From: Limanda limanda
Taxonomy: Eukaryota; Chordata; Actinopteri; Pleuronectiformes; Pleuronectidae
Length of the DNA: 64,000 nucleotides
Assembly: GCF_963576545.1 (NCBI RefSeq)
Contig: NW_026870392.1
Coordinates: 248,001 to 312,000 of the forward strand
Reading direction: 5' to 3'
Shown here: piece after piece, positions 35,475 to 47,960 of the stretch
How positions within the stretch are numbered: position 1 is the stretch's first letter
Layout of the letters: each line of letters begins with the position of its first letter
The notes under the pieces: generated by a model
Told to the model about the DNA's origin: nothing
Databases searched by the model: none
Seen by the model: the letters and a program-made list of their open reading frames with translations, nothing else
Position numbers and translations under genes: made by a program

Positions 35475-37410
35475 GCAAGTAGGCTCTACCCCCACTAAAT
35501 GGGGTAGCGCGCATCGATCGGTACCATCCTTGAGCTTCTCCGACTTTTGGAAGGGTTAGGGTTAGGGTTAGGGATGAAAGCACATAGGAGAAAGAGATAT
35601 TCTTGAATAACTTTTTTTGTGAAGGTCGGAGAGACTTGCAAGTAGGCTCTACCCCCACTAAATGGGGTAGCGCGCATCGATCGGTACCATCCTTGAGCTT
35701 CTCCGACTTTCGGAAGGGTTAGGGTTAGGGTTAGGGATGAAAGCACATAGGAGAAAGAGATATTCTTGAATAACTTTTTTTGTGAAGGTCGGAGAGACTT
35801 GCAAGTAGGCTCTACCCCCACTAAATGGGGTAGCGCGCATCGATCGGTACCATCCTTGAGCTTCTCCGACTTTCGGAAGGGTTAGGGTTAGGGTTAGGGA
35901 TGAAAGCACATAGGAGAAAGAGATATTCTTGAATAACTTTTTTTGTGAAGGTCGGAGAGACTTGCAAGTAGGCTCTACCCCCACTAAATGGGGTAGCGCG
36001 CATCGATCGGTACCATCCTTGAGCTTCTCCGACTTTCGGAAGGGTTAGGGTTAGGGTTAGGGATGAAAGCACATAGGAGAAAGAGATATTCTTGAATAAC
36101 TTTTTTTGTGAAGGTCGGAGAGACTTGCAAGTAGGCTCTACCCCCACTAAATGGGGTAGCGCGCATCGATCGGTACCATCCTTGAGCTTCTCCGACTTTC
36201 GGAAGGGTTAGGGTTAGGGTTAGGGATGAAAGCACATAGGAGAAAGAGATATTCTTGAATAACTTTTTTTGTGAAGGTCGGAGAGACTTGCAAGTAGGCT
36301 CTACCCCCACTAAATGGGGTAGCGCGCATCGATCGGTACCATCCTTGAGCTTCTCCGACTTTCGGAAGGGTTAGGGTTAGGGATGAAAGCACATAGGAGA
36401 AAGAGATATTCTTGAATAACTTTTTTTTTGAAGGTCGGAGAGACTTGCAAGTAGGCTCTACCCCCACTAAATGGGGTAGCGCGCATCGATCGGTACCATC
36501 CTTGAGCTTCTCCGACTTTCGGAAGGGTTAGGGTTAGGGTTAGGGATGAAAGCACATAGGAGAAAGAGATATTCTTGAATAACTTTTTTTGTGAAGGTCG
36601 GAGAGACTTGGAAAGTGGTTGCATCTGGACTAATTTGGGTCCTGCGGATCGATTGGTACCATCCCCGAGCTTGTACGACCTTCGGAAGAGGTCGACCGAC
36701 GAAATTCCCCCAAATCTGAGGAGATATTCTTGAATAACTTTTTTTGTGAAGGTCGGAGAGACTTGCAAGTAGGCTCTACCCCCACTAAATGGGGTAACGC
36801 GCATCGATCGGTACCATCCTTGAGCTTCTCCGACTTTCGGAAGGGTTAGGGTTAGGGTTAGGGATGAAAGCACATAGGAGAAAGAGATATTCTTGAATAA
36901 CTTTTTTTGTGAAGGTCGGAGAGACTTGCAAGTAGGCTCTACCCCCACTAAATGGGGTAGCGCGCATCGATCGGTACCATCCTTGAGCTTCTCCGACTTT
37001 CGGAAGGGTTAGGGTTAGGGATGAAAGCACATAGGAGAAAGAGATATTCTTGAATAACTTTTTTTGTGAAGGTCGGAGAGACTTGCAAGTAGGCTCCACC
37101 CCCACTAAATGGGGTAGCGCGCATCGATCGGTACCATCCTTGAGCTTCTCCGACTTTCGGAAGGGTTAGGGTTAGGGTTAGGGATGAAAGCACATAGGAG
37201 AAAGAGATATTCTTGAATAACTTTTTTTGTGAAGGTCGGAGAGACTTGCAAGTAGGCTCTACCCCCACTAAATGGGGTAGCGCGCATCGATCGGTACCAT
37301 CCTTGAGCTTCTCCGACTTTCGGAAGGGTTAGGGTTAGGGTTAGGGATGAAAGCACATAGGAGAAAGAGATATTCTTGAATAACTTTTTTTGTGAAGGTC
37401 GGAGAGACTT

Positions 37411-37544
37411 GCAAGTAGGCTCTACCCCCACCATCCTTGAGCTTCTCCGACTTTCGGAAGGGTTAGGGTTAGGGTTAGGGATGAAAGCACATAGGAGAAA
37501 GAGATATTCTTGAATAACTTTTTTTGTGAAGGTCGGAGAGACTT
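37411..37544 (+). repeat. 134-bp A monomer, copy 2
   Basis: Same deletion endpoints, 2,070 bp right of copy 1; made by the nested duplication in Y copy 1. Confidence 0.93.
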
Positions 37545-40500
37545 GCAAGTAGGCTCTACCCCCACTAAATGGGGTAGCGCGCATCGATCGGTACCATCCT
37601 TGAGCTTCTCCGACTTTTGGAAGGGTTAGGGTTAGGGTTAGGGATGAAAGCACATAGGAGAAAGAGATATTCTTGAATAACTTTTTTTGTGAAGGTCGGA
37701 GAGACTTGCAAGTAGGCTCTACCCCCACTAAATGGGGTAGCGCGCATCGATCGGTACCATCCTTGAGCTTCTCCGACTTTCGGAAGGGTTAGGGTTAGGG
37801 TTAGGGATGAAAGCACATAGGAGAAAGAGATATTCTTGAATAACTTTTTTTGTGAAGGTCGGAGAGACTTGCAAGTAGGCTCTACCCCCACTAAATGGGG
37901 TAGCGCGCATCGATCGGTACCATCCTTGAGCTTCTCCGACTTTCGGAAGGGTTAGGGTTAGGGTTAGGGATGAAAGCACATAGGAGAAAGAGATATTCTT
38001 GAATAACTTTTTTTGTGAAGGTCGGAGAGACTTGCAAGTAGGCTCTACCCCCACTAAATGGGGTAGCGCGCATCGATCGGTACCATCCTTGAGCTTCTCC
38101 GACTTTCGGAAGGGTTAGGGTTAGGGTTAGGGATGAAAGCACATAGGAGAAAGAGATATTCTTGAATAACTTTTTTTTTGAAGGTCGGAGAGACTTGCAA
38201 GTAGGCTCTACCCCCACTAAATGGGGTAGCGCGCATCGATCGGTACCATCCTTGAGCTTCTCCGACTTTCGGAAGGGTTAGGGTTAGGGTTAGGGATGAA
38301 AGCACATAGGAGAAAGAGATATTCTTGAATAACTTTTTTTGTGAAGGTCGGAGAGACTTGGAAAGTGGTTGCATCTGGACTAATTTGGGTCCTGCGGATC
38401 GATTGGTACCATCCCCGAGCTTGTACGACCTTCGGAAGAGGTCGACCGACGAAATTCCCCCAAATCTGAGGAGATATTCTTGAATAACTTTTTTTGTGAA
38501 GGTCGGAGAGACTTGCAAGTAGGCTCTACCCCCACTAAATGGGGTAGCGCACATCGATCGGTACCATCCTTGAGCTTCTCCGACTTTCGGAAGGGTTAGG
38601 GTTAGGGTTAGGGATGAAAGCACATAGGAGAAAGAGATATTCTTGAATAACTTTTTTTGTGAAGGTCGGAGAGACTTGCAAGTAGGCTCTACCCCCACTA
38701 AATGGGGTAGCGCGCATCGATCGGTACCATCCTTGAGCTTCTCCGACTTTCGGAAGGGTTAGGGTTAGGGTTAGGGATGAAAGCACATAGGAGAAAGAGA
38801 TATTCTTGAATAACTTTTTTTGTGAAGGTCGGAGAGACTTGCAAGTAGGCTCTACCCCCACTAAATGGGGTAGCGCGCATCGATCGGTACCATCCTTGAG
38901 CTTCTCCGACTTTCGGAAGGGTTAGGGTTAGGGTTAGGGATGAAAGCACATAGGAGAAAGAGATATTCTTGAATAACGTTTTTTGTGAAGGTCGGAGAGA
39001 CTTGGAAAGTGGTTGCATCTGGACTAATTTGGGTCCTGCGCATCGATTGGTACCATCCCCGAGCTTGTACGACCTTCGGAAGAGGTCGACCGACGAAATT
39101 CCCCCAAATCTGAGGAGATATTCTTGAATAACTTTTTTTGTGAAGGTCGGAGAGACTTGCAAGTAGGCTCTACCCCCACTAAATGGGGTAGCGCACATCG
39201 ATCGGTACCATCCTTGAGCTTCTCCGACTTTCGGAAGGGTTAGGGTTAGGGTTAGGGATGAAAGCACATAGGAGAAAGAGATATTCTTGAATAACTTTTT
39301 TTGTGAAGGTCGGAGAGACTTGCAAGTAGGCTCTACCCCCACTAAATGGGGTAGCGCGCATCGATCGGTACCATCCTTGAGCTTCTCCGACTTTCGGAAG
39401 GGTTAGGGTTAGGGATGAAAGCACATAGGAGAAAGAGATATTCTTGAATAACTTTTTTTGTGAAGGTCGGAGAGACTTGCAAGTAGGCTCTACCCCCACT
39501 AAATGGGGTAGCGCGCATCGATCAGTTTCATCCTTGAGCTTCTCCGACTTTCGGAAGGGTTAGGGTTAGGGTTAGGGATGAAAGCACATAGGAGAAAGAG
39601 ATATTCTTGAATAACTTTTTTTGTGAAAGTCGGAGAGACTTGCAAGTAGGCTCTACCCCCACTAAATGGGGTAGCGCGCATCGATCGGTACCATCCTTGA
39701 GCTTCTCCGACTTTCGGAAGGGTTAGGGTTAGGGTTAGGGATGAAAGCACATAGGAGAAAGAGATATTCTTGAATAACTTTTTTTGTGAAGGTCGGAGAG
39801 ACTTGTAAAGTGGTTGCATCTGGACTAATTTGGGTCCTGCGGATCGATTGGTACCATCCCCGAGCTTGTACGACCTTCGGAAGAGGTCGACCGACGAAAT
39901 TCCCCCAAATCTGAGGAGATATTCTTGAATAACTTTTTTTGTGAAGGTCGGAGAGACTTGCAAGTAGGCTCTACCCCCACTAAATGGCGTAGCGCGCATC
40001 GATCGGTACCATCCTTGAGCTTCTCCGACTTTCGGAAGGGTTAGGGTTAGGGTTAGGGATGAAAGCACATAGGAGAAAGAGATATTCTTGAATAACTTTT
40101 TTTGTGAAGGTCGGAGAGACTTGCAAGTAGGCTCTACCCCCACTAAATGGGGTAGCGCGCATCGATCGGTACCATCCTTGAGCTTCTCCGACTTTCGGAA
40201 GGGTTAGGGTTAGGGTTAGGGATGAAAGCACATAGGAGAAAGAGATATTCTTGAATAACTTTTTTTGTGAAGGTCGGAGAGACTTGCAAGTAGGCTCTAC
40301 CCCCACTAAATGGGGTAGCGCGCATCGATCGGTACCATCCTTGAGCTTCTCCGACTTTCGGAAGGGTTAGGGTTAGGGTTAGGGATGAAAGCACATAGGA
40401 GAAAGAGATATTCTTGAATAACTTTTTTTGTGAAGGTCGGAGAGACTTGGAAAGTGGTTGCATCTGGACTAATTTGGGTCCTGCGGATCGATTGGTACCA

Positions 40501-41410
40501 TCCTCGAGCTTGTACGACCTTCGGAAGAGGTCGACCGACGAAATTCCCCCAAATCTGAGGAGATATTCTTGAATAACTTTTTTTGTGAAGGTCGGAGAGA
40601 CTTGCAAGTAGGCTCTACCCCCACTAAATGGGGTAGCGCGCATCGATCGGTACCATCCTTGAGCTTCTCCGACTTTCGGAAGGGTTAGGGTTAGGGTTAG
40701 GGATGAAAGCACATAGGAGAAAGAGATATTCTTGAATAACGTTTTTTGTGAAGGTCGGAGAGACTTGCAAGTAGGCTCTACCCCCACTAAATGGGGTAGC
40801 GCGCATCGATCGGTACCATCCTTGAGCTTCTCCGACTTTCAGAAGGGTTAGGGTTAGGGTTAGGGATGAAAGCACATAGGAGAAAGAGATATTCTTGAAT
40901 AACTTTTTTTGTGAAGGTCGGAGAGACTTGGAAAGTGGTTGCATCTGGACTAATTTGGGTCCTGCGGATCGATTGGTAACATCCCCGAGCTTGTACGACC
41001 TTCGGAAGAGGTCGACCGACGAAATTCCCCCAAATCTGAGGAGATATTCTTGAATAACTTTTTTTGTGAAGGTCGGAGAGACTTGCAAGTAGGCTCTACC
41101 CCCACTAAATGGGGTAGCGCACATCGATCGGTACCATCCTTGAGCTTCTCCGACTTTCGGAAGGGTTAGGGTTAGGGTTAGGGATGAAAGCACATAGGAG
41201 AAAGAGATATTCTTGAATAACTTTTTTTGTGAAAGTCGGAGAGACTTGCAAGTAGGCTCTACCCCCACTAAATGGGGTAGCGCGCATCGATCGGTACCAT
41301 CCTTGAGCTTCTCCGACTTTCGGAAGGGTTAGGGTTAGGGTTAGGGATGAAAGCACATAGGAGAAAGAGATATTCTTGAATAACTTTTTTTGTGAAGGTC
41401 GGAGAGACTT

Positions 41411-43665
41411 GCAAGTAGGCTCTACCCCCACTAAATGTGGTAGCGCGCATCGATCGGTACCATCCTTGAGCTTCTCCGACTTTCGAAAAGGGTTAGGGTT
41501 AGGGTTAGGGATGAAAGCACATAGGAGAAAGAGATATTCTTGAATAACTTTTTTTGTGAAGGTCGGAGAGACTTGGAAAGTGGTTGCATCTGGACTAATT
41601 TGGGTCCTGCGGATCGATTGGTACCATCCCCGAGCTTGTACGACCTTCGGAAGAGGTCGACCGACGAAATTCCCCCAAATCTGAGGAGATATTCTTGAAT
41701 AACTTTTTTTGTGAAGGTCGGAGAGACTTGCAAGTAGGCTCTACCCCCACTAAATGGGGTAGCGCGCATCGATCGGCACCATCCTTGAGCTTCTCCGACT
41801 TTCGGAAGGGTTAGGGTTAGGGATGAAAGCACATAGGAGAAAGAGATATTCTTGAATAACTTTTTTTGTGAAGGTCGGAGAGACTTGCAAGTAGGCTCTA
41901 CCCCCACTAAATGGGGTAGCGCGCATCGATCGGTACCATCCTTGAGCTTCTCCGACTTTCGGAAGGGTTAGGGTTAGGGTTAGGGATGAAAGCACATAGG
42001 AGAAAGAGATATTCTTGAATAACTTTTTTTGTGAAGGTCGGAGAGACTTGCAAGTAGGCTCTACCCCCACTAAATGGGGTAGCGCGCATCGATCGGTACC
42101 ATCCTTGAGCTTCTCCGACTTTCGGAAGGGTTAGGGTTAGGGTTAGGGATGAAAGCACATAGGAGAAAGAGATATTCTTGAATAACTTTTTTTGTGAAGG
42201 TCGGAGAGACTTGCAAGTAGGCTCTACCCCCACTAAATGGGGTAGCGCGCATCGATCGGTACCATCCTTGAGCTTCTCCGACTTTCGGAAGGGTTAGGGT
42301 TAGGGTTAGGGATGAAAGCACATAGGAGAAAGAGATATTCTTGAATAACTTTTTTTGTGAAGGTCGGAGAGACTTGCAAGTAGGCTCTACCCCCACTAAA
42401 TGGGGTAGCGCGCATCGATCGGTACCATCCTTGAGCTTCTCCGACTTTCGGAAGGGTTAGGGTTAGGGTTAGGGATGAAAGCACATAGGAGAAAGAGATA
42501 TTCTTGAATAACTTTTTTTGTGAAGGTCGGAGAGACTTGCAAGTAGGCTCTACCCCCACTAAATGGGGTAGCGCGCATCGATCGGTACCATCCTTGAGCT
42601 TCTCCGACTTTCGGAAGGGTTAGGGTTAGGGTTAGGGATGAAAGCACATAGGAGAAAGAGATATTCTTGAATAACTTTTTTTGTGAAGGTCGGAGAGACT
42701 TGCAAGTAGGCTCTACCCCCACTAAATGTGGTAGCGCGCATCGATCGGTACCATCCTTGAGCTTCTCCGACTTTCGGAAGGGTTAGGGTTAGGGTTAGGG
42801 ATGAAAGCACATAGGAGAAAGAGATATTCTTGAATAACTTTTTTTGTGAAGGTCGGAGAGACTTGCAAGTAGGCTCTACCCCCACTAAATGGGGTAGCGC
42901 GCATCGATCGGTACCATCCTTGAGCTTCTCCGACTTTCGGAAGGGTTAGGGTTAGGGTTAGGGATGAAAGCACATAGGAGAAAGAGATATTCTTGAATAA
43001 CTTTTTTTGTGAAGGTCGGAGAGACTTGCAAGTAGGCTTTACCCCCACTAAATGGGGTTGCGCGCATCGATCGGTACCATCCTTGAGCTTCTCCGACTTT
43101 CGGAAGGGTTAGGGTTAGGGTTAGGGATGAAAGCACATAGGAGAAAGAGATATTCTTGAATAACTTTTTTTGTGAAGGTCGGAGAGACTTGCAAGTAGGC
43201 TCTACCCCCACTAAATGGGGTAGCGCGCATCGATCGGTACCATCCTTGAGCTTCTCCGACTTTCGGAAGGGTTAGGGTTAGGGTTAGGGATGAAAGCACA
43301 TAGGAGAAAGAGATATTCTTGAATAACTTTTTTTGTGAAGGTCGGAGAGACTTGCAAGTAGGCTCTACCCCCACTAAATGGGGTAGCGCGCATCGATCGG
43401 TACCATCCTTGAGCTTCTCCGACTTTCGGAAGGGTTAGGGTTAGGGATGAAAGCACATAGGAGAAAGAGATATTCTTGAATAACTTTTTTTGTGAAGGTC
43501 GGAGAGACTTGGAAAGTGGTTGCATCTGGACTAATTTGGGTCCTGCGGATCGATTGGTACCATCCCCGAGCTTGTACGACCTTCGGAAGATGTCGACCGA
43601 CGAAATTCCCCCAAATCTGAGGAGATATTCTTGAATAACTTTTTTTGTGAAGGTCGGAGAGACTT
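41411..43665 (+). repeat. Region III block X, copy 2 (2,255 bp)
   Basis: Copy of 30995-33242 at an offset of 10,416, including the AAATGTGG/CGAAAAGGG first monomer and the CTTTACC/GGTTGCG monomer (43028). It has the intact A/B junction and full-length B at 43511. Confidence 0.93.
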
Positions 43666-45756
43666 GCAAGTAGGCTCTACCCCCACTAAATGGGGTAGCG
43701 CGCATCGATCGGTACCATCCTTGAGCTTCTCCGACTTTCGGAAGGGTTAGGGTTAGGGTTAGGGATGAAAGCACATAGGAGAAAGAGATATTCTTGAATA
43801 ACTTTTTTTGTGAAGGTCGGAGAGACTTGCAAGTAGGCTCTACCCCCACTAAATGGGGTAGCGCGCATCGATCGGTACCATCCTTGAGCTTCTCCGACTT
43901 TCGGAAGGGTTAGGGTTAGGGATGAAAGCACATAGGAGAAAGAGATATTCTTGAATAACTTTTTTTGTGAAGGTCGAAGAGACTTGCAAGTAGGCTCTAC
44001 CCCCACTAAATGGGGTAGCGCGCATCGATCGGTACCATCCTTGAGCTTCTCCGACTTTCGGAAGGGTTAGGGTTAGGGTTAGGGATGAAAGCACATAGGA
44101 GAAAGAGATATTCTTGAATAACTTTTTTTATGAAGGTCGGAGAGACTTGCAAGTAGGCTCTACCCCCACTAAATGGGGTAGCGCGCATCGATTGGTACCA
44201 TCCTTGAGCTTCTCCGACTTTCGGAAGGGTTAGGGTTAGGGTTAGGGATGAAAGCACATAGGAGAAAGAGATATTCTTGAATAACTTTTTTTGTGAAGGT
44301 CGGAGAGACTTGGAAAGTGGTTGCATCTGGACTAATTTGGGTCCTGCGGATCGATTGGTACCATCCCCGAGCTTGTACGACCTTCGGAAGAGGTCGACCG
44401 ACGAAATTCCCCCAAATCTGAGGAGATATTCTTGAATAACTTTTTTTGTGAAGGTCGGAGAGACTTGCAAGTAGGCTCTACCCCCACTAAATGGGGTAGC
44501 GCGCATCGATCGGTACCATCCTTGAGCTTCTCCGACTTTCGGAAGGGTTAGGGTTAGGGTTAGGGATGAAAGCACATAGGAGAAAGAGATATTCTTGAAT
44601 AACTTTTTTTGTGAAGGTCGGAGAGACTTGCAAGTAGGCTCTACCCCCACTAAATGGGGTAGCGCGCATCGATCGGTACCATCCTTGAGCTTCTCCGACT
44701 TTCGGAAGGGTTAGGGTTAGGGTTAGGGATGAAAGCACATAGGAGAAAGAGATATTCTTGAATAACTTTTTTTGTGAAGGTCGGAGAGACTTGCAAGTAG
44801 GCTCTACCCCCACTAAATGGGGTAGCGCGCATCGATCAGTACCATCCTTGAGCTTCTCCGACTTTCGGAAGGGTTAGGGTTAGGGTTAGGGATGAAAGCA
44901 CATAGGAGAAAGAGATATTCTTGAATAACTTTTTTTGTGAAGGTCGGAGAGACTTGGAAAGTGGTTGCATCTGGACTAATTTGGGTCCTGCGGATCGATT
45001 GGTACCATCCCCGAGCTTGTACGACCTTCGGAAGAGGTCGACCGACGAAATTCCCCCAAATCTGAGGAGATATTCTTGAATAACTTTTTTTGTGAAGGTC
45101 GGAGAGACTTGCAAGTAGGCTCTACCCCCACTAAATGGGGTAACGCGCATCGATCGGTACCATCCTTGAGCTTCTCCGACTTTCGGAAGGGTTAGGGTTA
45201 GGGTTAGGGATGAAAGCACATAGGAGAAAGAGATATTCTTGAATAACTTTTTTTGTGAAGGTCGGAGAGACTTGCAAGTAGGCTCTACCCCCACTAAATG
45301 GGGTAGCGCGCATCGATCGGTACCATCCTTGAGCTTCTCCGACTTTCGGAAGGGTTAGGGTTAGGGATGAAAGCACATAGGAGAAAGAGATATTCTTGAA
45401 TAACTTTTTTTGTGAAGGTCGGAGAGACTTGCAAGTAGGCTCCACCCCCACTAAATGGGGTAGCGCGCATCGATCGGTACCATCCTTGAGCTTCTCCGAC
45501 TTTCGGAAGGGTTAGGGTTAGGGTTAGGGATGAAAGCACATAGGAGAAAGAGATATTCTTGAATAACTTTTTTTGTGAAGGTCGGAGAGACTTGCAAGTA
45601 GGCTCTACCCCCACTAAATGGGGTAGCGCGCATCGATCGGTACCATCCTTGAGCTTCTCCGACTTTCGGAAGGGTTAGGGTTAGGGTTAGGGATGAAAGC
45701 ACATAGGAGAAAGAGATATTCTTGAATAACTTTTTTTGTGAAGGTCGGAGAGACTT

Positions 45757-45890
45757 GCAAGTAGGCTCTACCCCCACCATCCTTGAGCTTCTCCGACTTT
45801 CGGAAGGGTTAGGGTTAGGGTTAGGGATGAAAGCACATAGGAGAAAGAGATATTCTTGAATAACTTTTTTTGTGAAGGTCGGAGAGACTT
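45757..45890 (+). repeat. 134-bp A monomer, copy 3
   Basis: Same endpoints; counterpart of copy 1 in Y copy 2 (offset 10,416). Confidence 0.93.
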
Positions 45891-47826
45891 GCAAGTAGGC
45901 TCTACCCCCACTAAATGGGGTAGCGCGCATCGATCGGTACCATCCTTGAGCTTCTCCGACTTTTGGAAGGGTTAGGGTTAGGGTTAGGGATGAAAGCACA
46001 TAGGAGAAAGAGATATTCTTGAATAACTTTTTTTGTGAAGGTCGGAGAGACTTGCAAGTAGGCTCTACCCCCACTAAATGGGGTAGCGCGCATCGATCGG
46101 TACCATCCTTGAGCTTCTCCGACTTTCGGAAGGGTTAGGGTTAGGGTTAGGGATGAAAGCACATAGGAGAAAGAGATATTCTTGAATAACTTTTTTTGTG
46201 AAGGTCGGAGAGACTTGCAAGTAGGCTCTACCCCCACTAAATGGGGTAGCGCGCATCGATCGGTACCATCCTTGAGCTTCTCCGACTTTCGGAAGGGTTA
46301 GGGTTAGGGTTAGGGATGAAAGCACATAGGAGAAAGAGATATTCTTGAATAACTTTTTTTGTGAAGGTCGGAGAGACTTGCAAGTAGGCTCTACCCCCAC
46401 TAAATGGGGTAGCGCGCATCGATCGGTACCATCCTTGAGCTTCTCCGACTTTCGGAAGGGTTAGGGTTAGGGTTAGGGATGAAAGCACATAGGAGAAAGA
46501 GATATTCTTGAATAACTTTTTTTGTGAAGGTCGGAGAGACTTGCAAGTAGGCTCTACCCCCACTAAATGGGGTAGCGCGCATCGATCGGTACCATCCTTG
46601 AGCTTCTCCGACTTTCGGAAGGGTTAGGGTTAGGGTTAGGGATGAAAGCACATAGGAGAAAGAGATATTCTTGAATAACTTTTTTTGTGAAGGTCGGAGA
46701 GACTTGCAAGTAGGCTCTACCCCCACTAAATGGGGTAGCGCGCATCGATCGGTACCATCCTTGAGCTTCTCCGACTTTCGGAAGGGTTAGGGTTAGGGAT
46801 GAAAGCACATAGGAGAAAGAGATATTCTTGAATAACTTTTTTTTTGAAGGTCGGAGAGACTTGCAAGTAGGCTCTACCCCCACTAAATGGGGTAGCGCGC
46901 ATCGATCGGTACCATCCTTGAGCTTCTCCGACTTTCGGAAGGGTTAGGGTTAGGGTTAGGGATGAAAGCACATAGGAGAAAGAGATATTCTTGAATAACT
47001 TTTTTTGTGAAGGTCGGAGAGACTTGGAAAGTGGTTGCATCTGGACTAATTTGGGTCCTGCGGATCGATTGGTACCATCCCCGAGCTTGTACGACCTTCG
47101 GAAGAGGTCGACCGACGAAATTCCCCCAAATCTGAGGAGATATTCTTGAATAACTTTTTTTGTGAAGGTCGGAGAGACTTGCAAGTAGGCTCTACCCCCA
47201 CTAAATGGGGTAACGCGCATCGATCGGTACCATCCTTGAGCTTCTCCGACTTTCGGAAGGGTTAGGGTTAGGGTTAGGGATGAAAGCACATAGGAGAAAG
47301 AGATATTCTTGAATAACTTTTTTTGTGAAGGTCGGAGAGACTTGCAAGTAGGCTCTACCCCCACTAAATGGGGTAGCGCGCATCGATCGGTACCATCCTT
47401 GAGCTTCTCCGACTTTCGGAAGGGTTAGGGTTAGGGATGAAAGCACATAGGAGAAAGAGATATTCTTGAATAACTTTTTTTGTGAAGGTCGGAGAGACTT
47501 GCAAGTAGGCTCCACCCCCACTAAATGGGGTAGCGCGCATCGATCGGTACCATCCTTGAGCTTCTCCGACTTTCGGAAGGGTTAGGGTTAGGGTTAGGGA
47601 TGAAAGCACATAGGAGAAAGAGATATTCTTGAATAACTTTTTTTGTGAAGGTCGGAGAGACTTGCAAGTAGGCTCTACCCCCACTAAATGGGGTAGCGCG
47701 CATCGATCGGTACCATCCTTGAGCTTCTCCGACTTTCGGAAGGGTTAGGGTTAGGGTTAGGGATGAAAGCACATAGGAGAAAGAGATATTCTTGAATAAC
47801 TTTTTTTGTGAAGGTCGGAGAGACTT

Positions 47827-47960
47827 GCAAGTAGGCTCTACCCCCACCATCCTTGAGCTTCTCCGACTTTCGGAAGGGTTAGGGTTAGGGTTAGGGATGA
47901 AAGCACATAGGAGAAAGAGATATTCTTGAATAACTTTTTTTGTGAAGGTCGGAGAGACTT
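47827..47960 (+). repeat. 134-bp A monomer, copy 4
   Basis: Same endpoints; counterpart of copy 2 in Y copy 2. Confidence 0.93.

Larger units (their letters stand above)
33243..41410 (+). repeat. Region III block Y, copy 1 (8,168 bp)
   Basis: B monomers start at 33896, 34540, 36610, 38360, 39004, 39805, 40449 and 40930. It contains a nested 2,070-bp duplication (34540-36609 repeated from 36610), each copy with a GGTAACG monomer, a 157-bp A, a GGCTCCACC monomer and a 134-bp A. Markers towards the right are GCGCACATCG (38515, 39159, 41085), CAGTTTCATCC (39479), GTAAAGTGG (B 39805), ATCCTCGAG (B 40449), TTTCAGAAG (40767) and GGTAACATCC (B 40930). The A at 33406 is 164 bp with TTAGGGGATG. Confidence 0.92.
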
